A DNA stretch of 7,289 nucleotides from Candidatus Bathyarchaeota archaeon. GTDB taxonomy: Archaea > Thermoproteota > Bathyarchaeia > 40CM-2-53-6 > RBG-13-38-9. The stretch spans positions 1 through 7,289 of the forward strand of contig JAPKYM010000240.1 in assembly GCA_026394315.1 (NCBI GenBank). The letters run 5' to 3'. Positions 1-5,252 of this stretch are shown piece by piece (the first letter of the stretch is position 1; the number at the start of each line of letters is the position of its first letter). Under the pieces are notes generated by a model that saw nothing but the letters and a program-made list of their open reading frames with translations, made no database searches and was not told the origin of the DNA. The position numbers and the translations under genes are program-made.

Positions 1-1
1 G

Positions 2-283
2 AAAGAAGTCAGCGAATACAAAACCTCATCAATATGCATAAGATGTGGCTCAGAAAACATTGAGAGAAAAGGCAGACTCTTCAAGTGTCTAGAATGTGGA
101 TTGGAGGCTCATAGAGATGCTATTGGCGTCTTGAATATGGCAAACCTCCATAATGGAGGAACAGCTATCAGGGTGATGACACACCCTAAACTTCTAAAGT
201 GGGATGGAATGAGGTGGCAGCCTAGAAGGGCAGTGACCCACCAACCAATGAACACTCCAGAAGCTAGAATCCCCTGTCTTTAG
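2..283 (+). CDS. tnpB: TnpB (IS200/IS605 OrfB family), C-terminal part, 5'-truncated by window edge
   Basis: Open from the window start in the frame beginning at base 2 and ending with TAG at 281-283; about 93 codons are visible. TnpB is an RNA-guided DNA nuclease of IS200/IS605 elements and an ancestor of Cas12. The visible part holds the C-terminal zinc ribbon, with two CxxC pairs (ICIRCGS and KCLECGL), followed at once by the RuvC-III motif AHRDAIGVLNMA, whose Asp is the last catalytic acid of the RuvC site. A short basic tail ending RIPCL follows, as is usual in archaeal members. The stop codon sits in the loop edge of the terminal hairpin of the element. Nothing in the visible part is broken, but RuvC-I/II, and any tnpA, lie outside the window, so intactness cannot be judged. 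The family call is very secure; activity is not testable here. Confidence 0.93.
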   Translation, partial: KEVSEYKTSSICIRCGSENIERKGRLFKCLECGLEAHRDAIGVLNMANLHNGGTAIRVMTHPKLLKWDGMRWQPRRAVTHQPMNTPEARIPCL

Positions 284-298
284 GCAGGGGAGTGTCAA
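190..298 (+). ncRNA. Putative right-end guide RNA (omega RNA / reRNA) of TnpB, element part
   Basis: In studied TnpB systems the guide RNA comes from the 3' end of tnpB and the right end of the element, then continues into flanking DNA that acts as the guide. Here the last ~90 bases of tnpB contain pairable segments (GGTGG at 213-217 with CCACC at 238-242, or GTGGG at 199-203 with CCCAC at 237-241) and the terminal stem at 270-291, as expected for such a scaffold. The 5' boundary is a guess; the call rests on family knowledge plus these stems. Confidence 0.4.
270..291 (+). repeat. Subterminal hairpin of the IS right end
   Basis: Bases 270-278 (TCCCCTGTC) pair with 283-291 (GGCAGGGGA): nine pairs including one G-T wobble at 277/284, around a TTTA loop at 279-282. 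The tnpB stop codon TAG occupies 281-283, so coding sequence and hairpin overlap. In IS200/IS605 elements this structure is the transposase recognition site at the right end and also the 3'-proximal stem of the TnpB guide RNA. Confidence 0.85.
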
Positions 299-314
299 CT
301 AATCCGGTCCATTT

Positions 315-1328
315 ATGTGGCGCGAGCAGGAATTCTTCCCACTAGTTGGGTTGCACCACTTGGGACAGGTTGGTATGAAATCGCAGTCAAAATATGATGT
401 TGAACTGATCAGTATTGAGAAAAAGGACGAGCTTACTCAGCTCTACTCGAAAGAAGTTCATTACGAAGAAAGAGCTGACATCTACGGGTGCTGCATCAAA
501 CTTCTGACAAATCTCAAATATGTCAAGGAGCAATGGGAAGAGAATTTCTACCCTATGTCGGCCTACGTCAGATCCCATGGCAGACTCGTGGTTGTAGAGG
601 AGAAAGATAAGCCCTTAACCGTGCTATATGATCCATTGTCAAAGACAAGCATCTTGGTAAACGTGGACTATTACGGATGGGTCAAATCCATCGCGTTGGC
701 CACAGCAGGAGACATACTCGAAGACGAGCATAACATAAACAGTGTTCACGGAGCCTGCATGGACCTAGATGGCCACGGAATATGCCTAATCGCACCCCCA
801 GGAACAGGAAAAACTACGCATACCTACGGCCTGCTTCGAATCCCAGAAGCGAGAATACTCTCAGACGACTGGTTCTTCGTCAGATTCTCAAATGGCGATG
901 CACTTGCATACGGCTCTGAAAAGAACTTCTACACGCCCGCAGATGTAGCACAGAGCTGGGACGAGTACAAACAACTAGTTGATAATGCGAGTTTCGATCC
1001 CCAAGGGAGAGCAATTCTCGATGTTAGATGGATAGTAGGCAAAGGCAGAGTCGTGCCCTTTACAACAATCAGAAAGATGATGCTTCTCAAACGAGATCCT
1101 GACGATGCCGCAGGAGCAAGAAGAATAGGCCCCTCTGAAGCCCTCAAGTTCCTAGAAGCACAGAGCTTCTGCAATCCCCATCTTCTGGTAAAATCAGAAA
1201 GAAAGACAGAGATCAGAAGAGTCTTCTTCAAGAAATTGCTGGATCGGGTCGACATCTACATGATCAATACGACACCGCCTCCACGCGAAACCCATGAGAT
1301 AATCAGAAAAGTGTGCAGCATCCGTTGA
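315..1328 (+). CDS. HPr kinase/PEP carboxykinase-like P-loop protein, substrate unknown
   Basis: A 337-residue soluble protein. Residues ~144-190 hold the diagnostic core: VHGACMDLDGHG, then a Walker A loop APPGTGKTTHT (Lys166), then ILSDDWFFV with the acidic pair D184-D185. This order of HGA strand, P-loop and DD pair is that of HprK (HPr Ser kinase/phosphorylase) and ATP-type PEP carboxykinase, and the GTGKTT form is closer to PEPCK than to the GxxGIGKS loop of bacterial HprK. The C-terminal half (from ~225) has basic segments and an R-rich end. No membrane segment is visible. True HprK acts on the PTS protein HPr, which many archaea lack, so the substrate is unknown. The start is uncertain: ATG 315 lies only ~17 bases past the IS end, whereas ATG 375 (residue 21, MKSQSKYDVEL) would leave room for a leader. 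Neither has a good Shine-Dalgarno site. Confidence 0.72.
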   Translation: MWREQEFFPLVGLHHLGQVGMKSQSKYDVELISIEKKDELTQLYSKEVHYEERADIYGCCIKLLTNLKYVKEQWEENFYPMSAYVRSHGRLVVVEEKDKPLTVLYDPLSKTSILVNVDYYGWVKSIALATAGDILEDEHNINSVHGACMDLDGHGICLIAPPGTGKTTHTYGLLRIPEARILSDDWFFVRFSNGDALAYGSEKNFYTPADVAQSWDEYKQLVDNASFDPQGRAILDVRWIVGKGRVVPFTTIRKMMLLKRDPDDAAGARRIGPSEALKFLEAQSFCNPHLLVKSERKTEIRRVFFKKLLDRVDIYMINTTPPPRETHEIIRKVCSIR

Positions 1329-1333
1329 TTTGC

Positions 1334-1364
1334 CTGGGTAGCGCACGCTGGGTAACGCTGGCTA
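1334..1364 (+). repeat. Short direct repeats CTGGGTA/CTGGCTA upstream of the metal ATPase
   Basis: CTGGGTA occurs at 1334-1340 and 1348-1354, and CTGGCTA at 1358-1364. The last two are part of a tandem 10-mer, ACGCTGGGTA (1345-1354) and ACGCTGGCTA (1355-1364), with one mismatch. The 10-base period equals one helical turn. It lies in the only intergenic space before the ATPase, so a regulator-binding role is possible, but chance is not excluded. Confidence 0.4.
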
Positions 1365-1378
1365 GGTAAAAGGCTTGG

Positions 1379-1432
1379 ATGCAGAAAGTTGAAGATGAGC
1401 CAGCAAATCTTGGAGAGAAACGTCTATCATGA
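1379..1432 (+). CDS. Possible 17-codon leader ORF overlapping the ATPase start
   Basis: ATG at 1379 opens a 17-residue frame (MQKVEDEPANLGEKRLS) that stops with TGA at 1430-1432, overlapping the ATG of the ATPase (1429-1431) in an ATGA arrangement, the usual geometry for translational coupling. In-frame TAA at 1367-1369 rules out a longer version. The GGAGAG that could serve as the ATPase Shine-Dalgarno site (1412-1417) lies inside it. There is no clear ribosome site for the leader itself and the peptide matches nothing I recognise. It may be chance. Confidence 0.25.
   Translation: MQKVEDEPANLGEKRLS
1412..1417 (+). promoter_or_regulatory. Shine-Dalgarno-like GGAGAG for the ATPase
   Basis: GGAGAG ends 11 bases before ATG 1429. 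It is slightly far but is the best purine-rich match in the leader and supports that ATG over internal starts. Confidence 0.4.
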
Positions 1433-3369
1433 ATAAAGACGCAAATCTTCAGATGGAATCAACCGAAGAGAAAGGAAGTGACTGGCTCTATCTTGCGATA
1501 CTTGTCGCAGTAGCAACAATCACGTCAGCTATTCTCAACTGGGTTCTCCAAGGGATTCCGTTAGAACTGACAATCCCGCTTCTGAACAAACCTGCAACTG
1601 TCTCCTTACTGTTATTCTATTTTGTTATCTTTGGTGGTGGTAGTTATGTCGGTTACCTTGGGTTGAAGGAGCTCATCTGGGAGAAGCGATTTTCTGTTGA
1701 GTTCCTCATGGCTGTGGCTGCCATAGGAGCAGGTCTTATCGAATATCTTCTGGAAGGAGCCACCGTCCTCTTCTTCTACTCACTCGCCGAATACTTTGAA
1801 GACCACATCCAAGACAGAGCAAGAATGATCATAGAGGAACTATCCTCCTACATCCCTGACACAGCAAGGAGACTTAGGATAACAGAAGAAGAAGTCCACA
1901 TCAAAGAGATCCTCCCAGGAGATATGATCCTTGTCAAACCTGGAGAAAGAATACCTCTTGACGGCAGAATTGTAAGCGGCATCTCCTACGTAGACCAATC
2001 CGTTGTAACTGGAGAATCTAAGCCTGCCCTGAAGAGAAAAGGGGACCATGTGTTTGCAGGCTCACAAAACAGCACCGGCATTCTGCAGTTCAAGGTGACC
2101 AAGATCGCAGATGAGACCCTTGTCTCCAGAATAGTTGATCTAGTAATTCAATCTAGAAAAAGAAAAGCGCACATGGAGAGGTTAGTAAACAGATTCGCTA
2201 AGATCTACGTCCCAATAGTAATAATCAGCGCTCTAGTGGTAGCCCTTGTGTTCCCTCATTTCTTTAGTGGAGACCAAAAGACATGGGTATATCGGGCGCT
2301 GATCCTCCTTGTAGTCTCATGTCCAAGTGCTTTCCTAGTATCTGTTCCAGCAACAATCTTCACCTCAACAGCAACTGCCGCAAGAGGCGGAGTCATAATA
2401 AAAGGTGGAGAATATCTTGAGAATCTACACAAGATCAGATCTGTAGTCTTCGACAAGACAGGCACCCTTACTTTGGGACGACTTGAAGTGACTGACATTG
2501 AACTTAGAGACCAGACCACACATGTTCTGAACTATGCAGCAGCACTGGAACGATACTCCACCCACCCTGTAGCTGAGGCAATAGTTCGAACTGCTTCAGA
2601 TGAAGGCTTGGACATATCAGCTGCCAAAGTGGAGGAGATAACCGAGATGCCAGGAAAAGGCGTAACAGGACTTGTTAACGGCGCGAAGATTGCGATCGGA
2701 ACTAATGAGTTTATGAAGGAAAATATATCTGAATTTGGGTCTGATTTTGACACAGCTTCAAAATGCGACTTGCACAGTAGAATATGCATATCCATTGACG
2801 GTGAGTTTGCAGGAACAATATGCTTAGAAGACAAAGCTAGAAACGACGCGGCAGAGGCTGTAAGACAACTCAAAAAGAGAGGAGTGCACACAGTCATGCT
2901 GACAGGTGACACCGAACAGATTGCCAAAAGGATGGCGCAAGAACTCAAACTTGACGAGTACAGAGCAGAGATACTACCGGAAGAGAAACAGAAGGTAGTG
3001 AATGAACTAAGAACAAAATATGGACCCGTCGCTATGGTGGGAGACGGAATAAACGACGCTCCAGCCTTAGCAGCCTCAGATGTTGGAATCGCAATGGGAG
3101 GATCTGGAGTTGACGTCGCGTTGGAATCAGCAGATATCGTACTAGTCAAAGACGAGCTAGTAAGAATTCCCTACTTGCTGAGACTGAGCGACCTGACAAT
3201 GAAAGTTGCAAAGCAAAACATTGCCGTTTCACTTGCAACGAAGTTAGCTCTGGGCGTACTGGGTTTGTTAGGGATTACCCCACTATGGTTTACGGTTGTA
3301 GCAGGAGATGACGGCGTGACAATGCTTACTCTCCTTAACCTAATCAGAATAAGACGTTTCAGGAGTTAG
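1429..3369 (+). CDS. P1B-type heavy-metal-exporting P-type ATPase (Zn/Cd/Pb-like, CPS variant)
   Basis: A 646-residue membrane pump that uses ATP to move a soft metal ion out of the cytoplasm. Motifs are complete: actuator-domain TGES (194-197), phosphorylation site DKTGTLT (Asp342), the P1B hallmark HP dipeptide (H379-P380), TGD (492-494) and GDGINDAP (538-545). About eight hydrophobic segments fit P1B topology: near 18-40, 58-80, 89-105, 108-120, 260-277, 286-310, 594-614 and 615-640. The last two carry NIAVSLATK (N597, K605) and GDDGVTMLTLLN (D627), which align with the Lys and Asp that define ZntA-like P1B-2 pumps. The transmembrane metal motif is C298-P299-S300, whereas P1B-2 pumps normally have CPC. 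The N-terminus has no HMA domain, CxxC or His-rich tail, so regulation by an N-terminal metal sensor is not expected. Its stop overlaps the next gene by one base. The metal is inferred, not shown. Confidence 0.93.
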   Translation: MNKDANLQMESTEEKGSDWLYLAILVAVATITSAILNWVLQGIPLELTIPLLNKPATVSLLLFYFVIFGGGSYVGYLGLKELIWEKRFSVEFLMAVAAIGAGLIEYLLEGATVLFFYSLAEYFEDHIQDRARMIIEELSSYIPDTARRLRITEEEVHIKEILPGDMILVKPGERIPLDGRIVSGISYVDQSVVTGESKPALKRKGDHVFAGSQNSTGILQFKVTKIADETLVSRIVDLVIQSRKRKAHMERLVNRFAKIYVPIVIISALVVALVFPHFFSGDQKTWVYRALILLVVSCPSAFLVSVPATIFTSTATAARGGVIIKGGEYLENLHKIRSVVFDKTGTLTLGRLEVTDIELRDQTTHVLNYAAALERYSTHPVAEAIVRTASDEGLDISAAKVEEITEMPGKGVTGLVNGAKIAIGTNEFMKENISEFGSDFDTASKCDLHSRICISIDGEFAGTICLEDKARNDAAEAVRQLKKRGVHTVMLTGDTEQIAKRMAQELKLDEYRAEILPEEKQKVVNELRTKYGPVAMVGDGINDAPALAASDVGIAMGGSGVDVALESADIVLVKDELVRIPYLLRLSDLTMKVAKQNIAVSLATKLALGVLGLLGITPLWFTVVAGDDGVTMLTLLNLIRIRRFRS

Positions 3370-4076
3370 TGCACGTCCATCTAGTGGCCAAGATGATTCT
3401 GCAAGTCACTCAAGACTTAAGGCGACGATTCCTAGGTTTGCAGGCTCTGGTGGGATATGTCGAAGAGGCAAAGGTTACAGAAAGTGGTGTTGAACTGAAT
3501 AAGTTTGGTGAGGAGCTGTCTGTAGAGGCTAAGGAAAAATATACTCTAGAGTCTTTGAAGAATGTACCAGTCTTCAGGGCCTATAGGGATTTTTTCTGGA
3601 AAGTTGGGATAGACCCCACTAAAGTCAGACCGGCAGCAGAAGCGCTCATAAGGAGAATTCTAGCCGGGAAAGCGCTTCCAAGAATAAATAATCTGGTCGA
3701 CGCCTACAATTTGGCCTCCATCAAGACTGGGATCGCACTTGCAGCATTCAACCGTGACGAGCTTAAAGGCGAACTGGTGATGCGACAAGCACAACAGGGA
3801 GAAAGGTTTCTGGGAATAGGAATGCAGAACGAGGCAGTGTTGACTGGAAAAGAAGTCGTCATCTCAGACTCAGAGAAACTCATAGCAGTATATCCGCACA
3901 GAGACAGTGAGAAATCAAAGATAACTAAGCTCACAGCCAACATCCTGATTCTAGCTTGCGGTGTCCCGGGAATTGAGACCCAGACTCTAGAAAACGCTAG
4001 GGAGATAGCGTTAGACTACATTGTCAGGTTCTGCGGCGGAATAAGCAGTCTATCACAGCATAACAAGCATCCCTAA
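3369..4076 (+). CDS. B3/B4 tRNA-binding domain protein (stand-alone)
   Basis: A 235-residue soluble protein resembling the B3/B4 domain of the phenylalanyl-tRNA synthetase beta subunit, as found in stand-alone proteins of COG3382 type. Recognisable parts are FRAYRDFFWKVGIDPTKVRP (69-88), the LPRINNLVDAYNLASI helix (103-118) and IAVYPHRDSE (172-181), the latter in the region that forms the editing pocket in the synthetase. The catalytic synthetase domain is absent, so the protein may edit mischarged aminoacyl-tRNA or bind another ligand; solo members lack a settled function. GTG 3369 shares one base with the ATPase stop (TAGTG), and AGGAG at 3361-3365 sits only three bases upstream, shorter than usual. 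ATG 3393 (residue 9) is the alternative start and has no visible ribosome site. The coupled position suggests co-expression with the ATPase. Confidence 0.85.
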   Translation: MHVHLVAKMILQVTQDLRRRFLGLQALVGYVEEAKVTESGVELNKFGEELSVEAKEKYTLESLKNVPVFRAYRDFFWKVGIDPTKVRPAAEALIRRILAGKALPRINNLVDAYNLASIKTGIALAAFNRDELKGELVMRQAQQGERFLGIGMQNEAVLTGKEVVISDSEKLIAVYPHRDSEKSKITKLTANILILACGVPGIETQTLENAREIALDYIVRFCGGISSLSQHNKHP

Positions 4077-4082
4077 GAATGA

Positions 4083-4090
4083 TTAAAAAG
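4083..4090 (+). promoter_or_regulatory. Weak A/T-rich box A candidate before the DUF420-like gene
   Basis: TTAAAAAG in a 46-bp gap lies about 37 bases before ATG 4123, which would put a transcript start roughly 10-15 bases upstream of the ATG. It is the only A/T-rich patch in the gap, but the match to archaeal TATA is poor. Confidence 0.3.
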
Positions 4091-4122
4091 GATGAGCGCA
4101 AATAGCCTATGTTGGGGCCTAA

Positions 4123-4557
4123 ATGTCGATCCTGGGAACACGTGCTGAGTTAATCTATGACCTAAACCTGATCCTCCAAATATTGATATTTCTGATTCTC
4201 CTTACCGGAGCCTATTACGCCAAGAGAAGAATACAATACCGAATACATGGCAAAATCATGGCCTTGGCAGTGGCACTCAACGCCTTGTCAATAGTGATTG
4301 CCATGGGCCCAAGACTAGTCGGGAGTCTCAGCTTCTTGACATCCACCATGACCCAATCACGTTCACAGATGACGTTTCTCCACCCAGTTCTTGGAGGAAT
4401 AGCGGAGCTGTTGGGTATAATCGCTGTAATCACATTGAGACCCTGTGGCTCCAAGATGGGATCAAGAGTTAGACAACTGATGCGGGCAACCTTCATGCTC
4501 TGGGCAGCAGCATTTCTCGTGGGATTAGCAGTGTACTTGGCTTTCTACGTAATTTAG
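4123..4557 (+). CDS. Four-helix membrane protein, DUF420-like
   Basis: A 144-residue integral membrane protein with four hydrophobic segments near residues 12-32, 43-66, 85-105 and 120-142. The layout resembles DUF420 (YozB-like) proteins: a basic loop, then RIHGKIM with His42 at the start of helix 2, then LHPVLGGIAELLG with His87 at the start of helix 3, and a last helix ending YLAFYVI. In this family and in cytochrome b561-like bundles such histidines can ligate heme or metal; whether they do here is unknown, and the family has no established function. There is no signal peptide distinct from helix 1. It follows the B3/B4 gene by 46 bp and precedes the hydrolase by 81 bp, so co-transcription is possible. 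The DUF420 assignment is from pattern memory and is moderate. Confidence 0.65.
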   Translation: MSILGTRAELIYDLNLILQILIFLILLTGAYYAKRRIQYRIHGKIMALAVALNALSIVIAMGPRLVGSLSFLTSTMTQSRSQMTFLHPVLGGIAELLGIIAVITLRPCGSKMGSRVRQLMRATFMLWAAAFLVGLAVYLAFYVI

Positions 4558-4638
4558 TTAAGAGTAGCGCGCCCTTGCAGAGATAAAGTGTGGCATCGAT
4601 CAGAAGACTAGCGAGAATATCATTTGGACTCAACTTCT

Positions 4639-5178
4639 ATGAGTGAAGACCTTGGCAAGAAAGAGGCCCTAGTAATAGTAGATATGCAGAAAGACAATGT
4701 TGGAAGATTCTGTATTCCTATAATACCAAAGATCAGGCTATTGATCGAGAAGGCCAGAAAGAAAGGCGCAATCATAGTCTACGCGTGTGATAGCCGATAT
4801 GGTGATGACGAACTCTTCAGGATGATCGGGATAGAACCACATACTATACGCGGAACAAAAGGCGCCAAAGTGATAGCTGAACTTGACCCTCAGCCTGACG
4901 ACATTATCGTTGAAAAAAGGATGCTGAGCGCCTTCTTCGGCACAGACCTAGACTTCACCCTGAGGCAGAAAAGAGTTACAAGATTAATCATAACAGGTAT
5001 CAGAACAGAAGCTTGCTTACTGAAGACAGTTTTGGATGCCTTTGAACTTGGCTATGAAGTCCTCGTTCCACAAGATGCATGTGCTTCACCCTCGATACAG
5101 AATCATGAAGCAACTCTGAAGAGTCTCGAAATACTTAAGATACAACAAACCAAAGCAGAAGAACTTCTGGAAAGCTGA
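4639..5178 (+). CDS. Isochorismatase-family cysteine hydrolase
   Basis: A 179-residue soluble enzyme of the isochorismatase/nicotinamidase fold. Counting from ATG 4639, the catalytic triad is Asp15 (ALVIVDMQKD), Lys93 (IVEKRMLSAF) and Cys126 (GIRTEACLLKTVLDAFELGY); the GI pair before RTEAC fits the usual cis-peptide, and VLVPQDACAS follows as in the family. The nicotinamidase zinc ligands are not obvious: the equivalent loop reads ACDSRYGDDELF without the D-x-H pattern. Nicotinamidase is therefore doubtful, and the substrate (an amide, imide or isochorismate-like ester) is open. The frame extends to TTG 4624, but ATG 4639 (MSEDLGKK) is the more likely start; neither has a clear ribosome site. 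Length is normal for the family. It stands between a membrane protein and uvrC without a functional link that I can see. Confidence 0.85.
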   Translation: MSEDLGKKEALVIVDMQKDNVGRFCIPIIPKIRLLIEKARKKGAIIVYACDSRYGDDELFRMIGIEPHTIRGTKGAKVIAELDPQPDDIIVEKRMLSAFFGTDLDFTLRQKRVTRLIITGIRTEACLLKTVLDAFELGYEVLVPQDACASPSIQNHEATLKSLEILKIQQTKAEELLES

Positions 5179-5179
5179 A

Positions 5180-5220
5180 AGGAAATATGCTTTCTATCCG
5201 CAAATGACTGGCGATTTCCT
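5180..5220 (+). repeat. Spaced inverted repeat AGGAAAT / ATTTCCT upstream of uvrC
   Basis: AGGAAAT at 5180-5186 is matched by its exact reverse complement ATTTCCT at 5214-5220, with 27 bases between, in the gap between the hydrolase stop and the uvrC start. The arms are only 7 bp, so this may be chance; if real it could be a two-half-site operator or a loose RNA stem. Confidence 0.25.
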
Positions 5221-5252
5221 CTGAAATAGTACCCGGATTGGTTTCCAAGAAC

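Larger units (their letters stand above)
1..298 (+). mobile_element. Right end of an IS200/IS605-type transposon
   Basis: The tnpB 3' end runs into a strong GC-rich hairpin (270-291) followed by AGTGTCAA. This arrangement of tnpB stop, hairpin and a GTCAA-like tip matches the right ends of archaeal IS200/IS605 elements that I know. Such elements move as single strands recognised through subterminal hairpins, have no terminal inverted repeats and make no target duplication. The right boundary at about 298 is inferred from the pattern and could be off by a few bases. The left end is outside the window. Confidence 0.75.

Noticed and set aside
2532..3149. Long antisense open frame (205 codons) opposite the metal ATPase
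   Set aside because: It lies wholly within an unmistakable P-type ATPase gene. The product is Ser/Ala-rich with no recognisable motif, as expected for a shadow frame.
4624..4638. TTG extension of the hydrolase gene
   Set aside because: It adds five residues without a ribosome site; ATG 4639 is a more likely start and still leaves the conserved core complete.
5238..5252. TTG extension of uvrC
   Set aside because: UvrC proteins normally begin ~15-20 residues before the GVY motif, which ATG 5253 satisfies; the TTG adds nothing.
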